From assembly GCA_018388625.1 (NCBI GenBank), contig CP074402.1, forward strand, positions 3,162,001 through 3,226,000: a stretch of 64,000 bases of DNA. Reading direction: 5' to 3'. Positions 17,996-28,202 of the stretch are shown here, piece after piece (the stretch's first letter is position 1; each line of letters begins with the position of its first letter). Position numbers and translations under genes: made by a program. Below the pieces are notes generated by a model. That model was not told where the DNA came from and ran no database searches. It saw only the letters and a list, made by a program, of their open reading frames with translations. The stretch is from Nocardiopsis eucommiae (GTDB lineage: Bacteria; Actinomycetota; Actinomycetes; Streptosporangiales; Streptosporangiaceae).

Positions 17996-19356
17996 ATGAA
18001 GGACGTCGCCGAAGACAACCCGGCGCCGGAACGGCCACAAGCCGAGACGGCGGCGCCACCGACCAACCCGAAGCGGAAGGTCCTCACGGCGAGCCTTGTG
18101 GGCACGTCCATCGAGTTCTACGACTTCTACATCTACGCGACCGCCGCGGTCCTGGTCTTCCCCTACCTGTTCTTCCCCGAGGGCGACCTGATGGCGGCGC
18201 GCCTCCAGTCGCTGGCGACCTTCGCCATCGCCTTCGTGGCCCGCCCGATCGGATCCTGGCTGTTCGGCCACTTCGGGGACCGGATCGGCCGCAAGGCGAC
18301 CCTGGTGGCCTCCCTGTTGACCATGGGTATCGCGACCATCGCGATCGGCCTGCTGCCGACCTACGCGCAGATCGGCGTGGCCGCGCCGCTGCTGCTGGCG
18401 CTGTGCCGGTTCGGCCAGGGCCTGGGCCTGGGCGGCGAGTGGGGCGGTGCGGCGCTGCTGGCCACCGAGAACGCACCCCCGGCAAGCGCGGCTTCTACGG
18501 CACGTTCCCGCAGCTGGGCGCGCCGATCGGCTTCTTCCTGGCCAACGGCGTCTTCCTCATCCTGAGCCAGGCCATGTCGGACGAGGACTTCCTCGCCTTC
18601 GGCTGGCGCATTCCGTTCCTGCTCTCCACCGTGCTGATCATCGTCGGCCTGTGGGTGCGGCTCACCCTCCACGAGACGCCCGCCTTCGCCAAGGTCATCG
18701 CCTCCGGGGAACGCGTCAAGACCCCCATCGTCGAGGTCTTCCGCCACAACTGGCCCGCCGTGGTCATCGGCACGCTCATCATGCTGGCGACCTACGTGCT
18801 CTTCTACCTCATGACGGTCTTCTCCCTGGGCTTCGGCACGGACGCGGAGACCGGACTGGGGTACGAACGCACCGACTTCCTGGTCTTCCTGCTCATCGGT
18901 GTCCTGTTCTTCGCGCTGTTCACACCGATCTCCGGGCTGCTCGCGGACCGGTTCGGCCGCAGGCCCGTCCTGATCACGGTCACGTGCACGATCATCGCGT
19001 TCGGCTTCGCCATGGGTCCGCTCATGGGCAGCGGCGGGACCGTCGGGGTGATGGCCTTCCTGATCATCGGCCTGTCCCTGATGGGTCTGACCTTCGGCCC
19101 GATGGCGGCGGTGCTGCCGGAGCTGTTCCCGACCAAGGTGCGCTACACGGGCGCCTCGGCCGCCTACAACCTCGCAAGCCTGCTGGGCGCCTCGTTCGCG
19201 CCCTACATCGCGACCTGGCTCGCGGGGACCTTCGGACTGGCCTGGGTCGGCGGCTACCTGGTCCTGGTCGGCACCATCACCCTGGGCGCGCTGATCGTCA
19301 GCCGCGAGACCAGTCACGACGACCTGGACAGCATCTCCGCCAAGGTGACCAAGTAG
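17996..19356 (+). CDS. MFS transporter, metabolite:H+ symporter (MHS) subfamily (one apparent frameshift)
   Basis: Repaired length 453 residues with 12 predicted membrane helices. TSIEFYDFYIYATAAVLVFP in helix 1 and the loop GHFGDRIGRKATLV are signatures of the MHS group (ProP, ShiA, KgtP); a second such loop, ADRFGRRPVL, opens the second half. These symporters import organic acids, proline/betaine or aromatic acids with protons. The frame breaks at the C run 18476-18480; one C restores ENAPPGKRGFYGTFPQLGAP, the well conserved helix 4-5 region. ATG 17996 has GGAAAG upstream. A terminator follows. The substrate is not determinable here. Confidence 0.88.
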
Positions 19357-19736
19357 CGGGCAGCAGTGGGCGGGGGCCTCTCCCCCGCGTCGGGAAGGGC
19401 CGGGACGGCACACGCCGCCCCGGCCCTCCGTCGTCGTACCGGTTCGCGGCGCCGATCGCGTGAGGGGAGGCAGGCGGCCCCGAGGGTCCGGGCAGGCCCC
19501 TACGGCGGCCGAACGACGGCCGTCCGACGCACGCGCGGTCTTCACGGGGAACTTATCGACCGACGAGTACACGGAAGGGTGTACCAGAACGGCCCCGGAG
19601 CGCCCCGGGACCACGCCCCTGAACCGGTGAACGGTCCGAGGTCCGTACTGCCCACGACCGGACGGATTCCCGTCCCCCTCACCCCTGGGAGATCCCCATC
19701 GTTCACCGAACCACCGTCCCCCTGAGTGCGGCGCTC
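19357..19736. other. 380-bp intergenic region
   Basis: Holds the transporter terminator and the promoter of the FG-GAP lipoprotein. Near 19570 GTACAC and GTGTAC form a 6-bp inverted repeat with a 6-nt spacer. The last 40 bp are coding-like in the lipoprotein frame (see that entry). No other gene seen. Confidence 0.5.
19396..19427 (+). terminator. Hairpin terminator of the MHS transporter
   Basis: AGGGCCGG (19396-19403) pairs exactly with CCGGCCCT (19420-19427), and GGC/GCC pairs extend the stem inwards. It lies 40 bp after the transporter stop. Confidence 0.65.
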
Positions 19737-21041
19737 GTGCTGCTGGCCACGGCCTGCGGCGCGCCGAGCACCGACCTCGACGAAGTGGAGAACACCAGCA
19801 GCACGACGCCCGCGCCGAACGACGTCAACGGCGACGGGTTCCCGGACGTGCCGATCACCGGACGCTCCGGAGACGCGGAGACCGGCCAGCCCTACGTGGG
19901 GGTGCTGCTCGGCGGAACGGACGGCCTGTCCCCCGACCGCTCCGTCACGCTGACCCGCGCGGACCTCGGCCTGCCCGACGACGGCGAGCTCCTCACCGTC
20001 CTGGGCACCGGTGACCTCGACGGCGACGGCCACACCGACCTGCTCGTGGACGCCGGGAGCGGCTACGTGGTGTGGGGCGGGCCCGAGGGCCCCACCGGGG
20101 AGGCCGTGCCGCTGCCCTGGCTGGAGAAGGACGACCCGAGCGACATGTACGCGGTGTCCCTGGTCGTCGGTGACTTCGACGGCGACGGCCACACCGACGT
20201 CACCGTCCTGGACCACCTCCAGGGCAGCCCGATCGACGAGTACGAGGCCGCCTTCCACCAGGGGCCCTTCGAACGGGACGGCTCCCCCGCCGAGAGCGGC
20301 GAGGTGGCCCTGCCCGAGGACGCCGGGGACGCGCAGCTCGACGTCATCGACGCGGACGGCGACGCGGCCCTGGACCTGCTGCTGGTCCGCAACCGCGACG
20401 AGTCCCCCGCGCCCCACCTGGTGCTCCGCTCCGGCCCGGACGGCCCCGCGCAGGAGGTCCTCGGTGACACCGCGCTGAACCACGCGTACGCGAACGGCGA
20501 CTTCGACGGCGACGCCCATCCCGACCTGCTCGTCGGGGTCAGCGGCATCCCCAACAACGAACCCGGATACGAGGACGAACTGCACCCGGGGTACGTGGAC
20601 TCCTACGCGGGCGGGGACGGCTTCCTGGACGCCGAACCGTCCCGTCTCACCCTCGACAGCGAGGGCGTTCCCGGCGACGCCGAGGACGGGGACGGGTTCG
20701 GCAACGGACTCCTGGTGGGTGACGTCGACGGCGACGGCTACGACGACGCGGTGGCCATGACCGGCCCGTTCCACTCCTACGAGGCCGCCACCCTGCTGTT
20801 CGGTGGCCCCGACGGGCTGACCGGCGAGCGGGCGACCGCACTCCCGGTCCCGGAGCGCGGCGACCTCGGGGCCCACCTCCCCCACTCGCTGGCCGACTAC
20901 GACGGTGACGGTCACCCCGACCTGCTGCTGAGCACCGCGCACCCGGCCATGCCGGAGGGCGACGCGGGATACGCGCTGTTCCGTGGCGGTCCCGACGGCT
21001 TCGACCCGGAGCCGGTGGAGTTCACCACCGAGAGCCTGTAG
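19737..21041 (+). CDS. FG-GAP/VCBS repeat lipoprotein
   Basis: About 435 residues. Seven calcium-binding-like DxDGDGxxD repeats recur every 40-70 residues (DVNGDGFPDV, DLDGDGHTDL, DFDGDGHTDV, DADGDAALDL, DFDGDAHPDL, DVDGDGYDDA, DYDGDGHPDL), indicating an integrin-like beta-propeller exported to the cell surface. The first canonical start, GTG 19737, leaves only LLATACG before the lipobox cysteine. The same frame is open upstream and reads HRTTVPLSAALVLLATACG, a perfect lipoprotein signal, but offers only ATC (19698), GTT or CTG as starts; the true start is probably near 19698 with a noncanonical codon or a sequence error. Ligand unknown. Confidence 0.78.
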   Translation: MLLATACGAPSTDLDEVENTSSTTPAPNDVNGDGFPDVPITGRSGDAETGQPYVGVLLGGTDGLSPDRSVTLTRADLGLPDDGELLTVLGTGDLDGDGHTDLLVDAGSGYVVWGGPEGPTGEAVPLPWLEKDDPSDMYAVSLVVGDFDGDGHTDVTVLDHLQGSPIDEYEAAFHQGPFERDGSPAESGEVALPEDAGDAQLDVIDADGDAALDLLLVRNRDESPAPHLVLRSGPDGPAQEVLGDTALNHAYANGDFDGDAHPDLLVGVSGIPNNEPGYEDELHPGYVDSYAGGDGFLDAEPSRLTLDSEGVPGDAEDGDGFGNGLLVGDVDGDGYDDAVAMTGPFHSYEAATLLFGGPDGLTGERATALPVPERGDLGAHLPHSLADYDGDGHPDLLLSTAHPAMPEGDAGYALFRGGPDGFDPEPVEFTTESL

Positions 21042-21136
21042 GCAGTAGGTAGCAGGCAGGCGGAGCACGGGAGGCCGTCTTCGGACGGAAGGCCGGTTCG
21101 GGCTGTGGAGAACGCCCGGACCGGCCCTTCGCGTCC

Positions 21137-21142
21137 TAGTGT
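21137..21142 (+). promoter_or_regulatory. -10 box of the NACHT gene
   Basis: TAGTGT matches TANNNT and would start transcription near 21149, about 35 bp before GTG 21184. It overlaps the alternative GTG at 21139, which argues against that start. Confidence 0.4.
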
Positions 21143-21183
21143 GGATCCTGCCCCCGTTTCCCTCCGACCCCCGGAGTCCGCAC

Positions 21184-24100
21184 GTGTACGAAGCCGCGCT
21201 CAAGCTGGGTGTCTCGGTAGTCAAGGCCGCCTGTGGCCTCTGGATCGGCAACCCGATCGCGGAGAACACCGCGACCACCGTGGTGGACCTGGTCCAGGAG
21301 AGGGTCACCGGAAGACGCGACCAGCGCAAGCTGGAGCGCAGGTTCGCGGAGATCGAGGAGAGCATCGCCGACCGGGTGGTCGGCTACCTCGACCACGAGT
21401 TCCAGGGGCTGGCCGAGAACGAGCGCGAAGCGGCGGTACTGGCCGTCGCGGACTCCTTCGAGCGGGCCGGACTGACCGACCGCGTCCTGTTCGAACAGGA
21501 CCTCGACCCCCTGTACCTGGAGCGGTACGTGCGGGCCGGGGCGCCGGGTGCCACCAGGGACCTCGGCGGGCAGGCGGTCGCCCTCTACGACCGGGTGCTG
21601 CCGGAGTCCTGCGCCTACGTGATGGCCACGCTGAGGACGCTGCCGCGCTTCCAGGCCGGGGCGTTCAGCGAACTGCTGCGCCGGGAGAGCCTGGTGCTGG
21701 GCAAGCTGGACGAACTGCTGGACCGCATCCCGGAGGCGGAGGAGCGGAAGGGGAAGGGCCGGGAGGAGGACGCCGAGGCGGCCTTCGTGACCGCGTACCG
21801 CAGGACGGCCGCCGAGCGGTGGGACGTCCTGGAGCTGTTCGGCACGGACGCGCGGACCCAGAGGTACCCGCTGACCCTGGCGTACCTGAGCCTGCGGGTG
21901 TCCTGGGAGCAGGAGGACCGAGAGCAGGACGTTCTGTGGGCCGACACCGTGCACACCGGTCACCTACGGGTGGAACAGGCTCTGGCCCACACCCGACGCA
22001 CCTTCCTGCGCGGACCGGCCGGTACCGGCAAGACCACCCTGATGCGCTGGGTGGGGGTGCGCGCCTGCCGGGGCGACTTCCCCGAGGCGATGTCCGCCTG
22101 GAACGGGCTGATCCCCTTCATGGTTCCGCTCCGCCAGTACGTGGGCGAGAAGCTGCCCGAGCCCGCCGACTTCGTCCGGCACACCGGCCGCCACCTGGCG
22201 GACCAGGCCCCGGAGGGCTGGGCGAACCGTGTACTCGCCGAGGGCAGAGGAATCGTCCTGGTCGACGGGGTGGACGAACTCCCCAGGCACAGAGAGAGGC
22301 GGCCCGGCGCTGGCTGCGGGAGCTCATGACCGACTTCCCCGAGTGCCGGTACGTGGTCACCACCAGGCCCGGGGCGGCCCAGGAGTCCTGGCTGGAGGCG
22401 GACGGGTTCGTCAGCGCCGAACTCCAACCGCTCACCGACGAGGACGTCAGTTCCTTCATCCACCACTGGCACGAGGCGGTGCGCAGCGAGGTCGCGGACG
22501 ACACCGAACTGGAACTCCTGAACACCTACGAGAACAAGCTCACGCGGAAGGTCCTGGGACAGCGGCATCTGCGCGCGATCGCCGCGACGCCCCTGCTGTG
22601 CGCGCTGCTGTGCGCACTGCACCGAGATCGGCACACGTCCCTGCCCAGAGACCGGATGGAGGTGTACGAGGCCGCCCTGGCGATGCTCCTGAAGGACCGC
22701 GACCACCAGCGCGGGATCGCGGGGGTGGAGCTGTCCCGAGGTGAACTGGTGCTGCTGCTCCAGGAACTCGCCAAATGGCTGATCATCAACGGCAGTTCGG
22801 ACGCACCGCGAGCGACCGCACAGCGCCAGGTCTCCAGGGTTTTGCGGACCATGCACCGGGTCGAGGAGGAACCGGAGGAGGTCTTCACCCATCTTGTCGT
22901 CCGTAGCGGGCTGCTCCAGTGCCCGACCGTCGACCGGGTGAGCTTCCTTCACCGCACCTTCGAGGAGTACCTGGCCGCGAAGGCGATCGTGGAGGACGAC
23001 AGCTTTCCGCTCCTGGTCAGCAAGGCCCATGACGACCAGTGGCACGAGGTGGTGGTGATGGCCGCCGGACACGCCACCCCGACGCAGAGGGAGGAGCTGG
23101 TCACTGGGCTGCTGGACCGCGCCGACCAGGTGAAGAAGCACCACGACCGGCTGTTGTTGGTCGCCTTCGCCTGCCTGGAGACCTCACCCCAGTTGGCCGA
23201 GCGACTGCGTGAGGAGATCGAGGACCGCGTCCTCAGCATCCTGCCACCCGGAACGAAGGAACACGTTCACGCCCTGGGGATGGTCGGTGAATCCGCACTG
23301 CCCCTGCTCGCGAAAAGTCCACCGAAGAACGCGAGACAGGCAGCGAAGACCATCGAGGCCGCATCACTGATCGGCGGACCGGATTCGGTTCCGGTGATCG
23401 AACGGAGTCTGCCCTTCCGCAGCGAGGCCGTGTTTCTCGCGACCAGAGACGCCTGGCAGCGAGCCCCCTCCCCGGACCTCGCCCACGCAGTGCTGAAGGA
23501 GGTACATGACACCTATCGTTATGCGTTTCCCCTGTCGGCCCGCGACCTGCACTTACTTCCCCGCTACGCACAGCAGGCTCGTGTCGTCATGGTTGGGGGG
23601 ACGGACCGCGATGGGATCACTCCGCTCTCCGAGATGCCTCATCTCACCAACGTGTCCCTCAACGGTGTTTCCGCCAGTGCCCCGTGGCGCATCGACCTCG
23701 GACCACTTCACGGACTCAAGGAGTTGGAGCACTTCACCAACTTCAACGCTTCCTACGTTTCCAGCATCGAGCCTCTCCTTGGAACTCGGATCAGGAATCT
23801 CTCCCTCAGTCACCCGGAAACCGTTCCCGACCTTCGGGAGGCGAGTTTCCTGCGCGATCTGGAACACCTTCGATTCGACATCTCCCTCCCAGTACACCCG
23901 CTCGATGACCTCCTCCCCGACAGAGACAGGAAGTACTCCCTAACACTCCGATTTCAGCAGGATCCAGACCATGTGGGTTACCTGAGAACTGCTGCGAACG
24001 CCCTACGCCAACTCACGCTGATCAATCACAAAGAGCTCGGCGACACGAGCGGCCTACTGAGTCAGAGAGATTCCCTGACGAGCCTTCATTTCACGGGATA

Positions 24101-24497
24101 TGATTCCCAGATCATACCCGCTTCCATATTGCGGGAACTGGCCCTCCTCGAAGAGATCAGAGTCGATTTTCACCACTCCGATGACGAGGAGTTCGCGGAG
24201 GCCCTCAGGGAACTTCCCGCACTACGAAAAATAAATCTGAACCACGGAACCTTCAGCCTCGATCCAGTCACGGCACCTGCGTGGCTTCGCCGACTTCCGT
24301 ACCTGCGCACCCTGCGCATGCACGGCTGTGGCCCCGTGGATCTGACCCCCTTGGCGGGGATGACGGACCTGACCGTGGAGGTCGCAGCGTTCCGGTCATC
24401 CACGGTGATCGGGGCGGAGCTTCTCGGGGAGGGATCGCGCGTGGTGCGGGACGCTCCCTATCTGCTCAGACCACGAAGAGGCGCCGGGACGGCATGA
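21184..24497 (+). CDS. NACHT-domain STAND NTPase with leucine-rich C-terminus, candidate anti-phage sensor (one apparent frameshift)
   Basis: Repaired length 1,104 residues. An alpha-helical N-terminal effector-like region (1-215; SVVKAACGLWIGN, FQGLAENEREAAVLAVADSF) resembles the NACHT N-terminal helical domains of actinomycete STAND proteins. Then the NACHT ATPase: Walker A LRGPAGTGKTTLMRW (lysine near 283), Walker B IVLVDGVDELP (near 360), sensor RYVVTTRPG, and helical NAIP-like part with FLHRTFEEYLAAKAIV (near 590). From about 790 leucine-rich sequence follows (LTNVSLNG, IRNLSLSH, LRKINLNH, LRTLRMHG). The frame breaks at CCCC 22281-22284; one C restores DELPQAQREAARRWL. GTG 21184 has GGAG at 7 bp. 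The last third has clearly lower GC, suggesting a separately evolving or acquired sensor. Bacterial NACHT proteins are known to give phage immunity. Confidence 0.88.
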
Positions 24498-24509
24498 CCG
24501 TGCTCGGGA

Positions 24510-24536
24510 GAAAGGTCCCCTCTGGAGGGGGCTTTC
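24510..24536 (+). terminator. Hairpin terminator of the NACHT gene
   Basis: GAAAG...TCCCCTC pairs with GAGGGG...CTTTC over about 12 bp with one bulged G and a tiny loop, 13 bp after the NACHT stop. Confidence 0.6.
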
Positions 24537-24690
24537 GGCACTTGTGCCTCGTAGAGGTGCAGCTGGGGGAACTGCCTGGTCATCACCGGTGACCTGGAAC
24601 ACCTGACCGACGCGCACGCGGCGACGGGGGCCGGAAACTCCCGCCTAGACTCGGTGGCGGACCCAGGACAGCTGCCGGAAAGAGTCCCCC

Positions 24691-26459
24691 ATGCGCGCCC
24701 CAGACGGCGATCCCCACCGCCACCTCGGCCAGGATCGGCTGTCACTGCCCGAGGTACGGCTGGACGATCTGCTGGACGAGGTCCGGTCCCGGATGACCGA
24801 GATCTCGCGGACCCAGGAGCGCATCCGCACACTGTTGGAAGCCGTCGTCTCCATCGGTGAGGGCCTGGAGCTCGAACCCCTCCTGTTGCGGATCACCGAG
24901 ACCGCGACCAGCCTCGTGGAGGCACGGTACGGCGCGCTCGGGGTGATCGGGCCGGACGGTGACATGAGCCAGTTCATCCCCGTGGGGCTGGGGCCGGACG
25001 AGATCGACCAGATCGAGCACTGGCCCAAGGGCGAGGGCATCCTCGGGCTGCTCATCAAGGAACCCCGACCCCTGCGGTTGCGGGACGTGCGCGAACACCC
25101 CGAGTCGCGCGGGTTTCCCGCCGGTCACCCGCCCATGCACACCTTCCTCGGGGTGCCGATCCGCATCCGCGACCAGGTGTTCGGCAACCTCTACATGACC
25201 GACAAGCTCGGTGGCGCCGAGTTCACCGGGGACGACGAGCTGCTGCTGCGGGCCCTGGCCACGGCGGCGGGCACGGCGATCGAGAACGCGCAGCTCTTCG
25301 CGCAGACCCAGAGCAGGGAGACCTGGCTGGACGCCTCCGGGCAGATCACCACCCGGCTGCTGTCCGGCGCCGCCCCGGAGGAGGTGCTGGGGCTGGTCGC
25401 CCGGCGCGCCCGGGTGATGGCCCACGCCGACCTCGCCGTGATCGCCATGCCCGGGGAGGAACCCGAGACCCTCACCGTGCGGGTGTGGGACGGTCCGGAC
25501 GACCCGTGCGCGCCACTGTCCGCCGGGGTGCGGGGCGCCACCCTGCCGCGGGAGGCCGACACCCTGTTGGGCGGGGTCTACCTGAGCGGGACGCCGGTGC
25601 GGACCGACGTCGCCCAGTTCGAACACCTCGGGGTGGGTTTCCTGGGCCGGTTGGGGATGGGCCCCGTGCTGGTGCTGCCCTTCGGTCCGCCGGACGGCGC
25701 CCGGGGCGTCCTGGTGCTCGCCCGCGGTCAGGACCGGGAGCCCTTCCAGAGCAACTGGCTGAGCATGCTGTCCTCGTTCGCGAACCAGGCGGCGGTCGCC
25801 CTCGAACTGGCCGAGGCCCGGCTGGACTCCGAGCGACTGAGTGTGCTGGAGGACCGGGACCGGATCGCGCGGGACCTGCACGACACGGTCATCCAGCGGC
25901 TCTACGCCACCGCCCTCACCCTGATGGGCACGGTGCGGCGGATCGACGACTCCACGTCGGCGGGGCGGGTCCAGTCCGCCGTGGACGACCTGGACGACAC
26001 GATCCGGCAGATCAGGTCGACGATCTTCGCGCTCCAGAGCTCCGCGGGTGACGACGCGTCCCTGCGCTCCCAGGTACTGGCGGTGGTCAACTCGGCCACG
26101 GAGTCCCTGGGGTTCGCGCCGCGTCTGCTCACCCAGGGTCCAGTGGACAACGGGGTGGACGAGGGGACCGGCGAACACCTGGTCGCCGTGCTGCGCGAGT
26201 TGCTGTCCAACGCCGCACGGCACTCCGGGGCCGCCTCGGTGGACGTCCAGGTGTCGGTCGGTGACGGCGCGCTGGTGTTGCGGGTCTCCGACGACGGCCG
26301 GGGTTTCCGAGAGGGGGTCACCGCAGCGGTCTGCGCAACATCGCCTCGCGCGCCGAGGAGCTGGGCGGAGCGGTGTCGGTGGTCTCCGGTCCCGAGGAGG
26401 GCACCGTGGTGGAGTGGTCGGTTCCGGCCCGGCGGGACTCCGAGAGGCGGACGGTCTAG
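24691..26459 (+). CDS. DevS/DosS-like GAF sensor histidine kinase (one apparent frameshift)
   Basis: Repaired length 589 residues. A short coiled N-terminus (RTQERIRTLLEAVVSIGEG) leads to two GAF domains: the first about 50-205 (VEARYGALGVIGPDG, HTFLGVPIRIRDQVFGNLYM), the second about 220-385. A HisKA_3 dimerisation domain follows with RIARDLHDTVIQRLYATAL (phospho-histidine 397), then an HATPase with ELLSNAARHSGA and DDGRGF. The G run 26313-26317 has lost one base; repair gives REGGHRSGLRNIASRAEELG, the G2 box. In mycobacteria the equivalent GAF binds heme and senses O2, NO and CO; whether heme is bound here is unknown. A -10 TAGACT lies at 24646-24651. It converges with its probable partner at 26471, 11 bp apart. 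Confidence 0.88.
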
Positions 26460-26470
26460 CCGGGCACGGG

Positions 26471-27126
26471 TCAGGCGGTCTGGTTCATCGACATCCGCAC
26501 GGCGTAGGCGGCCGCCTGGGTGCGGCGGGCCATGCCGAGCTTGGCCAGCACCCGGGACACGTAGTTCTTCACGGTCTTCTCGGCCAGGTACATCCTGGTC
26601 CCGATCTCCCGGTTGGTGAGGCCCTCACCGATGAGTTCCAGGACGCGCCGTTCCTGGTCGGTGAGATCGCTCAGCGGGTCCTCGCGCACGGCGTCCGCGC
26701 GGAGCCGTTCGAGCATGCGCGTGGTCGACTCGGGGTCGAGCAGCGAACGTCCCCGGCCACCGTGCGGACGGCGCCGACCAGGTCGGTGCCGTGGATCTGC
26801 TTGAGGATGTAGCCGGAGGCTCCCGCCATGACCGCGCCGTAGAGGGCGTCGTCGTCGGAGTAGGAGGTGAGCATGAGCACGCGGGTGTCGGGGAGCGCCG
26901 AGCGGAGGTCCCGGCAGACGGTGACGCCGTCGCCGTCGGGAAGGCGGACGTCGAGCACGACCACGTCGGGTTCGAGGACGGGGACCCGGGCCAGGGCCCG
27001 TGCGGCGGTTCCGGCCTCTCCGACCACCTCGATGCCGTCCTCGTCGTCCAGGAGTGCTCCGACCCCTCGTCGGACGATCTCGTGGTCGTCCACCAGGAAA
27101 ACCCGGATCGTTGCGTCGCCGGCCAT
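26471..27126 (-). CDS. NarL/DevR-family response regulator (one apparent frameshift)
   Basis: Repaired length 218 residues. Receiver domain: VFLVDDHEIVRRG with the acidic pocket, VVVLDVRLPDGDG with phospho-acceptor Asp59, MLTSYSDDDALYGAVMAGAS and the lysine in YILKQI. The LuxR-type helix-turn-helix is LTDQERRVLELIGEGLTNRE followed by EIGTRMYLAEKTVKNYVSRV. The CCCC run 26751-26754 (plus strand) has lost one base; repair joins VRTVAGG to RSLLDPE. ATG 27126 has AGGAGA at about 8 bp. The receiver and output domains closely match DevR/DosR, and the convergent DevS-like kinase is its likely partner, suggesting a redox or hypoxia response. Confidence 0.88.
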
Positions 27127-27526
27127 CGGGGCGGTTCTCCTCAGCGCTGGTGCGGTGACCGGGGCGGCGCGGCCGCCTCGGGTCGTGTGGGGGACACGGT
27201 GCGTTTCCCACCCTAGACAGTTCTGATTGGCGGCATACGAGTCAAACGTCCTTTTTCGTTTGGGGCGAGTGTCCTGGCGGGTAGTCCGCAGGTGGGGACC
27301 TTCGCCGTCGGACAGGGGGCTCGTGCCCCTCCGCCCTCGGGAGCACGACCAGCGATGATGGCGGAGGGATGACATCGAGGGCACGGTACTTCGGGGGTTC
27401 GTGATGACTGGATCAGGCGGTACGGACGCGTCCGCACGGGACCGGAGCTGGGTGACGGGACCGGCCTCGCCCCCAGAGCAGCGCAGCGCAGAGGAGGGCA
27501 CGAACCGGCTCCCCGAGAGCGACCAG
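27127..27526. other. 400-bp divergent intergenic region
   Basis: Separates the response regulator from the PPOX flavoprotein. 27220-27270 is AT-rich for the window and should hold the regulator promoter. The PPOX frame is open back to GTG 27401/ATG 27404, so up to 41 additional residues could be coding, though their composition is low-complexity. No DevR-box palindrome could be identified with confidence. Confidence 0.45.
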
Positions 27527-27962
27527 ATGACGACCGGGGCCGACCTGGCGGACGACGAGCACTCGGCGTTCACCATCCTGGCGCGCCAGACCTGCTTCAA
27601 CCTCCTGGCCTCGCACGACATCGGGAGGGTCGCGTTCACCATCGAGGGGACGCCGCACCGACGGTGCTGCCGGTCAACTACGCGATGGTGAACGACACGA
27701 TCGTCTTCCGGTCCACGCTGGCGGGGACCATCATGCGTCACGCACGGGGGCACGCGGCCTTCCAGATCGACCACTTCGACGAGGAGCGGCGTGAGGGTGG
27801 AGTGTCCTGGCCTCCGGACGTTGCCGCTGGGTGCGTGACCAGGCCGAACTGGAGCGCATCCCCCAGGGGCGGCTCCCCCAGCCCTGGGCGGAGGGGCCGC
27901 GCGACCAGATCCTGAGGATCACGCCGGGCCGGGTGACCGGGCGGGACGTCCACCACACCTGA
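27527..27962 (+). CDS. Pyridoxamine 5'-phosphate oxidase-fold flavoprotein (two apparent frameshifts)
   Basis: Repaired length 145 residues from ATG 27527. The split-barrel flavin-binding pattern is clear: CFNLLASHDIGRVAFTIEG, then TVLPVNYAMVNDTIVFRST, GTIMRHARGHAAFQIDHFD and a C-terminal ASGRCRWVRDQAELERI. Breaks at GGGG 27646-27649 and GGG 27795-27797 are each repaired by one G. Such small PPOX proteins bind FMN, F420 or heme; in mycobacteria several belong to the DosR regulon, in keeping with the DevS/DevR-like pair next door. The start may instead be 27404. A strong terminator follows. Confidence 0.83.
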
Positions 27963-27968
27963 GGACGG

Positions 27969-28016
27969 CACACCGGACCCGGGAAACGACCGCCCGGGTC
28001 CCGGGCCTTTGGTGTG
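27969..28016 (+). terminator. Hairpin terminator
   Basis: Inner arms GGACCCGGG (27975-27983) and CCCGGGTCC (27993-28001) pair exactly; outer arms CACACC (27969-27974) and GGTGTG (28011-28016) pair as well. It begins 7 bp after the PPOX stop. Confidence 0.75.
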
Positions 28017-28202
28017 TTTCGCCACCGATCGGGGTATCGGTGGCGACATGGGAGCGCAAAGCCCGTCTCACCCCCGGTGTGTCCCTGACCCCGACCCGTG
28101 CCGCACGGGGACGATCTCCTCGTGCGACAGCGGCCACCACTGCCATCTCGGTCCGGGCTCCGGCACGGGGAGGAACACGTCCACCCGTGCGGGGGCCGGA
28201 CG

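Noticed and set aside
21042..24690. Multi-gene defence island around the NACHT gene
   Set aside because: Neighbours are an FG-GAP lipoprotein and a DevS-like kinase; no restriction, CRISPR, toxin or integrase gene is close. The Uma2 gene at 11037 is 10 kb away and of unknown role.
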